A stretch of DNA of 64,000 nt. It comes from Prorocentrum cordatum (taxonomy: Eukaryota > Sar > Dinophyceae > Prorocentrales > Prorocentraceae). Both the position numbers and the translations under genes were made by a program. The stretch covers positions 1 to 64,000 of the forward strand of contig CAUYUJ010019360.1 of the NCBI GenBank assembly GCA_963575745.1, read 5' to 3'. This document shows positions 41,018-52,540 of this stretch, piece after piece. How positions within the stretch are numbered: position 1 is the stretch's first letter; each line of letters begins with the position of its first letter. Below the pieces are notes generated by a model, which was given only the letters and a program-made list of their open reading frames with translations, ran no database searches and was not told the origin of the DNA.

Positions 41018-41449
41018 TCTTTACTTGCTCTTTCTTCCTCATCATCCTCTCTCCTCGACCTCCCCATCCTCACAATTCTCAGCATCATGCTCCTATACCC
41101 CTCCGTGCCGACCTCCCCTTACTGGCCCCCCCTCATCCGCCACCCTCGCTCTTCTTCATTCCCCCCTCCTCATCATCCGTTTCATCGTCCGCTTCCTCCT
41201 CCTCCTCATGCTACTCTTCCTCCTCCCCCCTCTCCTCCTCGCCCTGCTATTCTTCCTCCTCATCCTCCCCCTCCTCCCTTGTCCTCGCACCCTCCTCATC
41301 CTCAGCATCCGCCCCTTCATCCTGCTGTACCAGATGTCTATGCATATCGCCGTCAACCTGACTGCGTGGGCGTGGCTAGCTGCAACAATTACAAGGCATG
41401 AGCACGCAGATCGCATTCACCCGAAGCAGCCCACAACGCAACAATGACG

Positions 41450-43907
41450 TTACCGTATCTTTACTGCACATGCTTTCCCCCGAATTCCTAGATCATAATC
41501 GTACTCGTCCTCGTACTGTCCAGCGAATAGATACGCATTGGTACGAAGCATGCCTATGATCTGGAAGCACGTGTACACGCTGAGGTGAATGGTATTCGGG
41601 TGTGCGCGTTCAGCGCAGTCTCTGAGCACCAGGTTCAATCCCTCATCCACGAATGTATCGTAGCATCGAGGGTTCCCAAATGAGAAGCTCCTGGGAGCTC
41701 ATTTTGTTGCTTGCTCACGCGCGGATCGTACGACCCACCCCCCAGGACAAAAACAGAACACCGATGGGGCGCCAGGGGTGCGTTTTTCGACAGAGCACGT
41801 TTGCACGTGATGTGGTGGTACTTTTAAGGAATCACAACGTCCGTTTCGCTAGGTGCTCGAACACGTGAAACTTTGGAGTCGGCTTGACCCCCGCACTCTC
41901 GGCATTGGAAAGAAACCTATCACACGAATCAACCAATCCTTGGTGCTGGGATCCAGAAAGTTTCTTGGGTGATAACCTGCAGATGTCCATGAACCGTCGC
42001 AAAGCTTCCCCAGCTTTCAATAGATAAGCGTGTTTTTCAACATTGATATATATATATACGAAGCCTGTCGAGTGCAAAGTCCAGTATTGTGAGGGTCTCG
42101 GCCGCTTTTAGCTTGAGCACTCCGCCTGTGTACTCGTCATCATCCTGTACCCCTCCCAGCATCTTTTCGGTCAACAGCCCAATTCTGCGAGAGTGTTCAA
42201 CGTTGTTCCGCTGAAAATAAGTAAACATCTCTGATTCTAAACGTTTGCAGCGAAGCTCATTCTGCACGTTCCAGGGGTTCAGGGCTAGTATACGCTGCAA
42301 CGTAACAGAACACCAGCGCATCATAGGTCGGAAATAATATGTGTGTAGGGAATCTATAGCCAGCGTTCTCGATGGGGATGTGCCCAAATGGGTATCAAAC
42401 ACTGGGCACCTATGATGGACTGCATCTGTGCACCGCTTGAACGAGTCGACAGATGCTCTCCAAAAACATGCAGTGAATGGAACAGGGCGGGACGCAAACA
42501 TCGATGGCACCAGGAGCTCGTCCGATGGCTCCAGCCTGTCGCCCTTCTTCAGGCGCCATGTTCCCAGGGGGTCAGAAAGATCAGATTTCAGGACTCTCCC
42601 CCTCCTCGGCTCAGGGCCCTGAACTAACAAACCTGCTATGGTATCCCGAAGGGCGACCGTCCCAATGATAACATGACGTTCGCACTTCGAGCAAGCAGCA
42701 CCAAACTCTTCGTGGGTCTTCTCTGGGTACTCATATCCATTTGCCATCGAAGCTGGTCTACCAGCGTCGCGGATGTCTTTGGGGATCGCACAGAAAGGGC
42801 ACGAATGGTAAATGTTCTGCCAGCTTGGAAGTCCCATCGAATGATGATGCTCGCTCCCATCCCCCTTAATGTAAAGAACCATGCCCGTGAATGGTAGGCA
42901 CCCCTCCTCACTATCCTTGTTGCCCCCCCTGAGCTCTGTGCCATCATGCCCAAACGTTGGCAGCTTCCCATCGACCAGAATTCGGAGCTGCCACTGTAAT
43001 ACCCTGAGCAATGAGTGCACGGTGCAATATCCTGAGCAGCCGCATGAGCAAAGCATTTCTTTCCTCACGAATCCCATGAGATGCCGCTTATCCGTCAGTA
43101 AATTCACCAGCGAAACTCCGAGAAGGTTAACCGCTCGCCCCTCGGGCGGTGCACTGTGCGTGATTGGTTTACATGGTTCCCTAACATACACATGTAGAAC
43201 AACACGCGGTGCGCGAGCATGCTGTGGCTATGTGCTCCATGTGTACATGCGTAGATGTGTAAACATAGAAATGCGCATGCATGATCACGCGAGTGACGCG
43301 CGTGTTTATGGGGGGCTATCGGCGTGCATACGCCAGTCTAGGTATTGCTACGTCCTGCGGCCTGACCTGCATACCTCAACCCATCCATATACACAGCCAA
43401 GGGTAATGGATAGTCGTCGCCACGGGCACGTGACTGTTGAACGAGAGGGTGGGTGATGTAAGCAGGGAGGCTCATTACACTGTCCGACACATCATGTTCG
43501 CCATATTTGAGAGCTTCCCTCACACGATCATTACGTTGAACTTCAGCAGCTAGTGTCCTGTATACTTTCCTAACAGGGATTCGCATGGTCTTCCCTGTGC
43601 TGTGTTTGCGCACCGTTGCTGGCATGTCAAAACGATAAAACGGCCCGCTCTCTGGCAATCGCCTGTCCAAGAATTGTTTATAATTCCCAGATGGACACCC
43701 AGGCTTCATAGCATACGTGGACCAATCGCCCCCAGGAACAGCACACACATCAAAATGATAGCACAATATCGCGAAGTCTTGCGCACTCATACGCTTACAT
43801 GACCCATACAGACCGAGTGAGATATCGAAGGCATCTGACCCAGAAGCTCGTTTCTCTTGTCCCCTCGGGTCACGCACGAATACAGTGCCCCCCCCTCGCC
43901 TCGCCAT
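41450..43907 (-). CDS. Cys-rich dinoflagellate repetitive-family protein, possibly transposase-derived
   Basis: Four exons threaded in frame give about 689 aa. They are 43907-43375; 43180-42060; 42013-41839; and 41690-41450. Introns are 43374-43181 (GTATGC ... GTTAG), 42059-42014 (46 nt, GTATAT ... AAAG) and 41838-41691 (GTTGTG ... CCCAG). The 46-nt piece sits on a TA microsatellite, so slippage is an alternative. Motifs in order: YPLPLAVYMDGL, VSLVNLLTDKRHLMGFVRKE, CSCGCSGYC, FGHDGTEL, KGDGSEHHHSMGLPSW, CPFC, a conserved middle (ALNPWNVQNELRCKRLE), VKPTPKFHVFEHL and FGNPRCYDTFVDEGLN. I recall this motif order (Cys cluster, GD-x-E segment, PKxHxxxHL, GNPR) from a family very repetitive in dinoflagellates. 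A DDE-transposase origin is inference. It contains an exonized 38-bp repeat (43457-43495). Confidence 0.6.
43457..43495. repeat. 38-bp repeat copy within an exon
   Basis: TGTAAGCAGGGAGGCTCATT then ACACTGTCCGACACATCA. It is read on the minus strand as VSDSVMSLPAY within the protein. Three further copies lie upstream of the start codon at 44079-44190. Confidence 0.8.
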
Positions 43908-44078
43908 GAATTGAGACCTAACGGCTCTGGGGCGACGCTGCAGTGTCGGAATGACTGTGCTAGTGATGCCACGCCCCCCTCTCTCCCCCCCCTGCCCCTC
44001 CTCCTCCTCAGCGTCTTGCGCATCCTCTTCCGTCCCCCCTCCTTCTCATATGTCTCCCTTCTCCTCCTCCACTGCTTG

Positions 44079-44190
44079 CAAACAGGGAAGCTCATTACGC
44101 TGTCCGACACACTGTAAGCAGGGGGGCTCATTACACTGTCCGACACATCATGTAAGCAGGGGGGCTCATTACATTGTCTGACACACAGAC
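44079..44190. repeat. Three tandem copies of the 38-bp repeat
   Basis: Units TGTAAGCAGGGGGGCTCATT plus ACACTGTCCGACACATCA with small changes (GCAAACAGGGAAGC, ACATTGTCTGACACAC). About 170 bases upstream of the minus-strand start codon at 43907. Confidence 0.85.
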
Positions 44191-44399
44191 TCGCATCAAG
44201 TTAGACCGCCCGCAGCCCACGGTGCACACCGCGGAGTTACAGCGTTCAAACACAGCGATCACCGACAGTGCCGAAACAGTGGTTCGATGTGGCCGACTGT
44301 ATATACAAGCTCGCCGGCACCCCAGATCGCTGCATTACTAGCCTCGACGTGTCACATAACCCCCGCAACATAAATTCAGCGAGCCCGCATGTGATGCAC

Positions 44400-44560
44400 G
44401 TCTCCCCTCCTCATCCTCCTTCTCCTCGGCATCCTCTCTACTCCCAACCCTCCTCCTCCTCCTCTTTTTCTTCCTCCTCCTCCTCCTCCTCCCCCCCCCA
44501 TCCTCCACCCCTATCTCCCCTCCTCCTCATCCTCCTTGTCCTCCTCAGCATCCTCTATAC
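44400..44560. repeat. CTC/TCC pyrimidine tract
   Basis: CCTCCTCCTCTTTTTCTTCC-type tract with an 8-C run. Non-coding on inspection. Confidence 0.8.
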
Positions 44561-44654
44561 TCTGTTTCGCTCACTGTGCAGCGGGGGGGCGCAGCGGTGC
44601 AACGCTGCGCTAGTCGAGGGAATCGAGTACACCTACTCAGGGCGGCTGTTCCAC

Positions 44655-44897
44655 CCCATCCCAAACAATGAAGATCTCACACGCGTGCCGTCCCACAACA
44701 AAATGAATGTAAGAGGCCCGTACATGCTCAAGCTCTTGCCTGAACCGATACCCAGCCTGACATATCGACACAATCGCGTGCGTCGCATCAGGGCAACCTG
44801 GCTCGAAAACTGCCAGGGCGGAGACGTCCAAATGCAATCGAGCTCCCAGTGGCGTTCGCGAAAAACCGATCGCACCCTTCGGATCGTGAAAAAATCA
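44655..44897 (-). CDS. Isolated coding exon, minus strand
   Basis: The open minus frame FHDPKGAIGFSRTPLGARLH, followed by LDVSALAVFEPGCPDATHAI and RFRQELEHVRASYIHFVVG, then ACEIFIVWDG before a GTGGAACAG donor-like site. Composition is that of ordinary protein, unlike the Arg-rich plus frame opposite. It may be a 5' exon of the gene starting at 43907 or belong to a separate gene. Boundaries are not fixed. Confidence 0.4.
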
Positions 44898-44934
44898 AGT
44901 CGGACAGGTCCTCGGTCAGGATTTTTCGGCGTCG

Positions 44935-45090
44935 GAGTTTTGCTGGAGTTTTGCCGGAGTTTTGCCGGAGTTTTGCCGGAGTTTTGTTGTCCGTTTTTGT
45001 GTGTATATATATATATATATGGTTTGGGTGAGTTTTGTCAGATTTGTCTGAGTTTTGCCGGAGTTTTGCCGGAGTTTTGTCGGAGTTTTG
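44935..45090. repeat. 11-bp minisatellite GGAGTTTTGCC with a TA tract
   Basis: Two blocks of GGAGTTTTGCC tandem units, in inverse orientation to the array at 39266, separated by a TATATATATATATATA run (45003-45020). Confidence 0.9.
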
Positions 45091-45279
45091 TTGCGGGCCC
45101 GTCGGCTTCGATTTCGTGATTTTTTCCTGGTTTTTGTTTTTTCTTCTGAAATTCGCCAGGGGCTTCCACAAACGGCAAAACTAGCCAAGGTCATCAGGAC
45201 ATCCCTGGAAGGATCTAGCAAAACACCTCGCGTTCGAATTGCTCTCCCGATTGCTATTGGATGTAAACAAACTAGCTGA

Positions 45280-48200
45280 TCACTCGTCGCCCCTATACAC
45301 ATGCTTATTCATACCCTCCACGCTAGTGCAAGCAGCCAGAAGCTTCTGGCTCGGTTCTTTGAGGGTCGCCACGGCCTTCTGCAGCTGCTTCTTGTAGGGG
45401 ATGTCACCCACCTCCCTTAGCGCGCTCCCCATGCACATGCACGCTATCCCTTATCCCTCACGCACACACACACACGCACACACACACGCGCACGATATTC
45501 AAACAATGCGTACACGCTCGCCCCTGCTGGTCGATATCTGCCCGCAGCTCCCCTCCCCCGACCTCTTTTTTGTATTCGTTGAGCTTCGACTCGCTCATGA
45601 GCCGCGAGAGGAACTTATGGGAGTTCATCAGCTCGGTCACCTTTGCTGCTACCATTCTGCCCTACCCCACATCCCTGGACCCCCCCCAAGGTCGGCGTGA
45701 CAAACGAGGAGGGATTGGACGATGGGAAGTTGGAGGGAGAGACGGGAAGGGGTAGGAGGAGATTGGGAGAGGATGGGGAGGAGGAAGAGGAGAAGGCGGA
45801 GGAGGATGAGGAGGAGGAGAACCATGAGGAGGAGGATGAGGAGGAGTTTTGGTTGGATATCGCCTTGGCGTTCGCGTCCTTGAACGTAGTCATCAGGTCG
45901 GGGTTCTTCTTCGCCCATGCCCACTCCTTCAGCGTGGACACGTTCCTGTCGATCTTCGACGCGTGCAGCATCGCCTGATCGTATATCTTCTTCATCTTGT
46001 TGAACTCCACGACCTCCTCTGGCGTCTTTTTTTGCTGCGTCCTTGGGGTTGGGACACCCTCGTTCTTGCGGTCGTTGTTCTTGCGGTTCGTGTCCTTCGT
46101 CGTCGGATTTGGCATCTTTTTCTTTCTCTTTTTGTCCGTGGATTCCTTCCCGCGTCTTTCTTTTCTTTTCATTGTCTTGCCTCTTTTCTTCTCCTTTGTT
46201 GTAGTGCGCCTCTTCTTTCCCTTGCGTTTGGGCTGCTCCTCCTCTTCTTCCTCCTCTTCTTGTTCTGCTTCATCTTCCTCCTCCTCATCTTCCTCCCCAG
46301 CCTCCTGTTCGCCCACTTCATCCTCATCAGCACGACCATCGACACCTTCCGTCCACTGCTCGAGCTCCTGCCACGACTGCGAGAACGTCTCCCGCAGCTG
46401 GTGCCTGAAGTGCAAGAACTTGAGGCACTCTCCCATACTGTCGTACTTCACGTAGATGCGGCCCACCATGGCCGCGTTGGTGGCATAGTTGAACGCGATT
46501 CTGTTGCCTTCCACTCCGCCTCCCTCGATCTTCGCGATCCTGGAGAGGCTGCAATACTCGCCGTGCTTGATCTGCGCCCGCTCGAACTTTGTGAGCTTGC
46601 TCTTGACCCATCGCTTCTTCCACTGTGCGTGCTCCTTCCTCATCCACTTCGCGCGGAACTCCCTCTGGTTGCCGTATCCGTGCTGCTTCGCATACTTCAT
46701 GCGCAATGTCTCGCTCACCTGAAGAGCGCGGCGCCACCTGGTGCCAGCTGGGTTGTTCGCCGTGTGCGTCCCGAAGTGGTAGTTCTTCTCCTCCATCTCC
46801 TTGAACAGCGCGCGGTCGCGCTTGGCCTGGTCCGTCATCTCGTCCGTCTTCTCAATCTCATGCGACGCCCGCGGGTCCGACCCGCGCAGCTCGTGGAGCT
46901 TGCCGAGCAGCCCGCCGTTGTAGAACTTTGACAGCACCTCGTTCATCTGAGCCTGCTTGCTGGCCGCATCTCCGTCGATGTCTGCAAGGATCTCGCCGCT
47001 CAGCTGCTCGACCTCCTTCTTGAGCTCCGCAAAGATCGCCTGCCTGTAGGTCAAGTCGTCATCAGGCGTCTCCACGTCGGGCTGGTTGGCCGCCATGAAC
47101 TTCTTGAAACACCCGGAATCCTTGGGCCACAAGGACACGTGCTCGGACTGCATCGTGACCTCGCTGGGCGCCGCCGTCGAAGGGGCAGGCGAGACGAACG
47201 CAGACGACCCACCAGCAGTCGTGGACGCGTCCTTGCCCAAAAAGGGCGGAAAGGGGGTGGAGGAGGAGACCAATACCTCGGAGGAGAAGAGGGGGAGGGA
47301 GGAGAAGGAGAGCGAAGACAAGGTCATATCCTCGGTCGCCACCTGCACATCCGTGAGCGCTTCCTCTGCGTTCACATCCTGGCGGGCGTCACTTCTCCCT
47401 GCTACCGCTGCGTCCCCACCCTATCCTCCCAACTCCATTCGCTCATATCCTCCCCGCGTTTCGTCACACCGTCTCCCTCATAATTGCCATACTCATCCCG
47501 CCCCACGGTCCTGAGAGCCGCGCTTCTTCGTCCTACTCCTCTTCTCCTTTCTCTTGGGCATGGCGTTCCCGATCTTTGGCGTCTCGGATGCGCTGGGGGA
47601 GGCGGCTGGTGCAATCTCGGGCGGTTGAGGCGGCTGGGTGACAGTTGCATCTCCTGCTTCCTCATTATGTTCCTCAGGTGTAATATCCTTTCTCTTCCTC
47701 TGACCCTTGCGCCCTGGCCTCCTCTTCTTTTTCTTGATGGCGCGGGTCTGCTGGCCACCATCGTCCCCGATGACCACCGCATCCTCTTCCTCACCGCCTC
47801 CAAAAAGCTCCTCAAGAAATGAAACGCACACCGAAAGACCGCAGCATTAGACATTGATCTGTAGGGCTATGTAGGTAATAGTGGGTGGACGACCACAACT
47901 GAACAACACGAGATTTGATTGACATGACGTGCTCTCATGCTGTGGGCGATCCTCTGCTTTCTCCAGCGCCTCGGCCATCTCCCTGTCCGCTCTCATCTGT
48001 GCCTGCTCCTGCTCGATCAGACCCTCCACGCGGTTCTGATCTTCCACAGCGCGGCCCCACGCCTCCTGTGCGTTTGGGCTGAGTTCCTCGCGGGTGGCCC
48101 CAGGTCCTGGCTCATTTGGCTGTCGGGTGGGTGGGCTGACGGCGGCTTCGGTCGAGCTCGGTATCTCTACTGGGCCGTCGACCGCCACGTGCGTTCCGAA

Positions 48201-48287
48201 GTCAGCATCTTGTGGATCAACTGGCTCAGCGACTGCAGCCATGGCTCCCTTCGGGGAGGTGGGGGGGTGGGCGGGGGCGTGTTTCAT
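45280..48287 (-). CDS. Five-exon gene, 786 aa, Lys/Glu-rich nuclear-type protein of unknown function
   Basis: Exons 48287-47952, 47810-47511, 47378-45864, 45640-45563 and 45411-45280 join in phase 0 without a stop. Introns are 47951-47811 (GA-AG), 47510-47379 (GA-AG), 45863-45641 (GC-AG) and 45562-45412 (GT-AG). Each has a short repeat at its ends (GAGGA, CAGGA, AAGG, GAGGT). Joined junctions read naturally, for example EALEKAE-ELFGGG, ANAK-VTELMNSHKF and EYKKE-VGDIPYKKQL. The protein is Pro/Ala-rich then basic (KKKKRRPGRKGQRKRK) at the N-terminus. The middle is ordered (KYAKQHGYGNQREFRAKWM, NRIAFNYATNAAMVGRIYV), followed by a long Glu-rich tract, a Lys/Arg-rich tract and a C-terminal helical part. 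ATG 48242 is an alternative start. No domain recognised; the charged tracts suggest a nuclear role. Confidence 0.7.
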
Positions 48288-49583
48288 ACAGTGTTGCGTA
48301 TGTTGTTGCTCTGGTTGGTTTGCTTTGGATTTTGTAGGGTTTAACCAGTGCTATCGGGGATGGCTCTGTGTTTGTTCGGGTCGTTGGTGCGCCCCCGTTT
48401 TACCCGAGGTAACCTGGTGACCACCAGTTTCGTGAAACTGAACCCTCCGAACGTAGGTACGCATGTCCACGAATCGGAGGGGCGACGAGGCTGACGGCTT
48501 GACCATGCGACGGCTGCCAGTGCGTCGGGATATGTGACGCCACGACGCTCTGTGGGGTCGGGGGCACAAGGAGGGGGGTGGGGTGTCGGAAGTAAAACTT
48601 CGGGTCAACGCTCCACCAGAAACGAACGAAACGGGGACACGAGGAACGCGAGGGTCGGAACTCGTAGGGCTGTTACCCGCGTCGCGAGATCCTGCTTGAA
48701 TCACGCAATCGACGCTTGCGTCGAACCTATGAGCGCGATGCAGGCGGGAGCTCACGACGCAGATAACCTATGGAATTCGCCACTTCCAGTGACGACGGTG
48801 ACCGCGACACTTATCTTAGCGCACCGCCCCGATAACCGAACACGCCGTCAGTCAAGGCATTGAGCGCAAGCTGATCACCACATCTCTATACAGATGGTGT
48901 GTGCTTGAAGTCTGTATCATCTCCGTCCTCACCCTCATCTTTATCCCACCACTCCTCGACGCCACCATCTATACCTGCACACGCCCACACCTCCTTACAC
49001 CTCCTCCTCCTCCTCGTCCTCCTGATCCTCCTCCTCCGCCTCCTCGTCCTCCTCCTCCTCCTCCTCCTCCTCCCGCCCTGTCCCAGTCCCACATTCCCGA
49101 CATCAAGCCAGAAACGAACAATCTCGAGCGCCGCAGAGCTCACACCTACCGCTGCTCACCACGTAGATAATGCTGCGCACCATGTAGGTGAAGCTGCGCA
49201 CCATGTCATGCATTATGTGCACCATGTCAATGATGCTGCGCGCCATGTAGGTGAAGCTGCGCACCATGTCAATGATGCTGCGCACCATGTCAATGATGCT
49301 GCGCACCATGTTGATGACGCTGCGCACCATGTAGTGAAGCTGCGCGCCATGTAGTGAAGCTGCGCACCATATGTCAACGATGAAGCTGACCTCGAGGCTG
49401 CAGCGCACCTGCCCGCCCAAATCCGTCGCAGACGGGTCGCATGGACGCACTAACCTCTTTCCCACTAGCAGACGGGTGCGCATGGATCCACGTGATTATC
49501 TAAACACTAGACGCGAAAAAACACCGAGCAATTCAGCACAGCAAAGTGAATATCACGCATACCCCACCCCCATCGCACCATGA
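48288..49583. other. Intergenic interval between two minus-strand genes
   Basis: No convincing gene. Holds a CTCCTC tract (48995-49075), the 21-bp minisatellite described separately, and short Arg-rich frames on both strands with no motif. Confidence 0.6.
49150..49375. repeat. Minisatellite GCTGCGCACCATGT, about ten copies
   Basis: Core GCTGCGCACCATGT alternates with spacers CAATGAT, AGGTGAA, AGTGAA and TGATGAC, giving a period of 20-21 bp. Confidence 0.9.
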
Positions 49584-52308
49584 TTAGCAGTCGCTCAGGC
49601 TAGCCCCGAACTCGTCATCGGATGTATCATGCGCAGTCTTACTCGATGCCTCCTTCTTCGCTGCAAACCGCCTCATCTTCCTCGCTGCGGGCCTCGTTGC
49701 TGCCGTTGCTGCAGGCCTCTTTGCAGCTCCTGCGGGGCGCTTCTTCGCCTGCTCCTCGGCCGTCGCAACGGCAGCCTCCTCTGCTTCCTCTTTCTCTTCC
49801 TCTTCCTCTTCCTCTTGTTCCTCCTCTTCTTTACCAGCTTCTTCAATATATTCTTCTTTATCATATGGTGCTTCTTCCTCGTCTTCCTCCTTCTCCTCTT
49901 CCTCCTCTTCCTCTTCCGCCTCCTCCTCTTCCTCCTCCTCGCCCTCGCCCTTCTCTTCCTCTTCTTCCTCCTTGTCAGCTCCCTGGTCGCCCTCGTCTTC
50001 TTTGTTGCCATCTCCATCGTGTTCGTCTTCAGAAAACACTTTCTTTTGTTTAGTCTCCTTCGGTGAACTCTTCTCGTCTGATGATGCTGGCCTTTTCATC
50101 GCAGCTGCTGGTCGCTTCATCGCTTGTCCTACACAGTTCGCTCTCATGAACTCCTGCTTTATTTGCTCTGCCTGATCTTTATCTATACTTCCATCTGCAC
50201 GGCCTCTCGCAATCCTCTCGAGTAATGAATCTGCGGCTTCCCCGTAGTGAGCAAGGCACATCAGCTGCACAAACATGGATTTCTTTTTGTCGACGGGGTT
50301 CACCGAGAATACAGCCAGGAATCGAATTCTCTCATTACGTTGTGTTCTGTGGAACTGCTCAACTAAAATTTTGTGCCCATTTTGATCGGTGCCACTCCAC
50401 CGCCCTGGCATTCGACTTTTCTGTTCAGCCTGCAGCGTTCTCCATTTTCCGACCGTCATCCCAGGAACAACTCGTCTGCTTCCATCTTCCCATTGAGCGT
50501 ATACCTCATCGTGGTCGACCGCCCCCCCTGGAATATCAATGGTCATGCTGTACTCGGGGGAACCTTTCTTTTTCGTCAAGTCGATTCTCGCGACAGCCTC
50601 CCCTCGTCTGCCACGCGCCCGCCACGAATCGACGACGATGTCGAAGACGTACGTCTACGACGACTGCGACGTCGACACCGACGACCTGCGACGACCACGA
50701 CATCGACGGCGTCGACGGTGGCGCTGACGTCGACGACAATTGTCACCATCGCACCGCCACCTCCCCAACTCCACCTCCAACTGACCTCCACCTCCAACCG
50801 ACCCCCACCTCCAACCAACCTTCACATCCTTAACCGTCTCCTCATCGTATCCATCTATCCACACCTATCCACCTTCCCACCTATCCACCTTCCCACCTAT
50901 CCACCACACGTTCCTCACATCATTGTCCTCGTACTCCTCCTCCGTCTCTCCTCTCCACGGCGGCCCCACCCCCCCCGCCATCATCTCTTTGTTGAACTCG
51001 CACCTGTACTTGTCGTCCTCCACGCGGGAGGATGGGCGAACAACGTGGCGACAAGACATGAGCGTTGTACAAGTCAGAATGCACATGCGAGAACGAGAGT
51101 AGCACATCCAACATACATCAACAACATTGCATATACACTCCAACCATAATCGTGAACCGCTCCAGCAAAACTCAAGCAAAACTCAGGCAAAACTCAAGCA
51201 AAACTCAGGCAAAAAAAGACCCACCCACGTGTCCTGGGCACCGGAACATCTCCAGAATGACCTGATCCACTTCGGCGGCCTCGCAGCGTTCCTCAGCGGC
51301 GGCGGGGGCGGCGGAAGCAGGAGGGCGATACATGCGGGCGCCATAGCGTAGCGTGAACAACCGCTGAGGTAAACCACAAGACAATGAGGAAGAGAAGGAG
51401 GAGGAAAGAGAAGGGACCCCGTCGCAGAGAGCAGGACAGATGTAGGACAACCCCCTCCCACAATAAAGCATGCTGGCAGTGCGGTCCTCGCCTTGATAAA
51501 TACTTGCGATACGTGTCGTAGCATTGATCTGATCCGCTGACACGCCGACGCGTGCATGAGGCATGACCCGATTGTTCCCCATCTCATCTCCGTCATCTTT
51601 CTCATTTCCGCGATGATGATCATATGGATTTGCAGCTGCACATCCATATAATCATCATCGCTCCCTAGGTTCTCGATCCTACCGACGCTCTTGCAAACGT
51701 GTTTTCCCAGGGCTCACCCCGTATCCAAACCCTACCCCTCACGGATGGGGGTGGCGGGAATGGCGCCCAAGCGCACCTAATCATTTTGCTGTGCTGGGCC
51801 GCCCAGCTTTTTTTTTGGTGGGACGACAGTTTCCATTTTGATTCTCGTTTTGCGGCCACCTCTTCGAGAGCTCTTTTCATGTCGGTGTCTATAGCATTTT
51901 CCGATGGGTGCAACGTTTCTCGGAGGCCGTCGATCATCTTCTGCCACTGCTTCAACTTCTCTTGGTCCAGCGGGTCCTCACACGATACATTTTAGTGAAA
52001 TATTTCCCTCTCCTCCTCTTCCCTATCCCTCTCCTCTTCCCTATCCCTATCCCTCTCCTCCTCTTCCTCCCTTTTTGATCATCATCATCCTCTTCCCTAT
52101 CCCTCTCCTCCTCTTCCTCCTCTTATCCTCTTCCATCTCACGTATGTCTCGCACATCGTCACTTTGCAAAGATAGCTCAAAGAAAATCGCGGTCCCCCAT
52201 CTCGAGCGTATAGTCGAGCGACTCGGGACTGTCGATATTCGCAAGGAGGATCTCGACGACGCGCGCATGGCGGCTCTGGGCACCGGCCGCGCTCGATGCG
52301 CCCTCCAT
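49584..52308 (-). CDS. Five-exon gene, about 531 aa, KRPA-tailed dinoflagellate protein of unknown function
   Basis: Exons 52308-52195, 51976-51743, 51363-51229, 51017-50919 and 50597-49584 join in phase 0. Introns are 52194-51977 (GA-AG, GGACC at both ends), 51742-51364 (GTGAGG ... CTCAG), 51228-51018 (GTGGGT ... GGAG) and 50918-50598 (GTGAGG ... GGAG; least certain). Coding text in order: EGASSAAGAQSRHARVVEIL, EKLKQWQKMIDGLRETLHPS, EVDQVILEMFRCPGH, KYRCEFNKEMMAGGVGPPW, then a compact domain (AQWEDGSRRVVPGMTVGKW, RWSGTDQNGHKILVEQFHR, SMFVQLMCLAHYGEAADSL), AMKRPAAAMKRPAS, a long Glu tract and KKRPAGAAKRPA. KRPA repeats are common in dinoflagellate proteins. The acidic/basic tail suggests a nuclear or chromatin-associated role, but that is inference. 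Confidence 0.65.
51163..51215. repeat. 11-bp minisatellite AACTCAGGCAA in an intron
   Basis: Five units AAACTCA(A/G)GCA. On the minus strand it starts about 15 bases inside the intron 51228-51018 (GTGGGTGGG then TTTTTTTGCCTGAG). Confidence 0.9.
52000..52140. repeat. CCCTATCCCTCTCCTCCTCT tract in an intron
   Basis: Tandem CCCTATCCCTCTCCTCCTCT units interrupted by TTTTTGATCATCATCATCC. It lies within the GA-AG intron 52194-51977. Confidence 0.8.
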
Positions 52309-52540
52309 GGGGGCGCGCCACGCGCCCTCTGCGCGTTGACCCTGTCCACGCGAATTCGATCCGAGAGCGCGAGGCGCGCGGAGCAAGCACGCAGCAACCG
52401 CAACAAACACATCAGCGGGGGGGGGGGCGACGGAAGATATCGAATAAGAGGTTCATTGGAGAGTGAGGTTTTTTTAGGAATGAATGCGGTCAATGGAAAA
52501 ATCTGCAAACACGCAAAAAATCGTAACACTTCAAAAATAC

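Noticed and set aside
40192-41447. Plus-strand frames rich in Leu, Pro and Ser
   Set aside because: Products of CTC/TCC and poly-C tracts in introns; the minus strand contains ordinary protein sequence between these tracts.
44268-45119. Plus-strand 283-codon frame
   Set aside because: Part is a pyrimidine tract and the 11-bp minisatellite; over 44655-44897 the minus frame has a more protein-like composition. Not fully excluded.
45615-47375. The 586-codon frame as a complete gene
   Set aside because: It starts on a non-ATG codon and ends in a Ser run from an intron microsatellite; the five-exon model replaces it.
49584-50579. The 331-codon frame as a complete gene
   Set aside because: Its first codon is TTG and the frame continues upstream to a splice acceptor;further exons with ordinary coding composition precede it.
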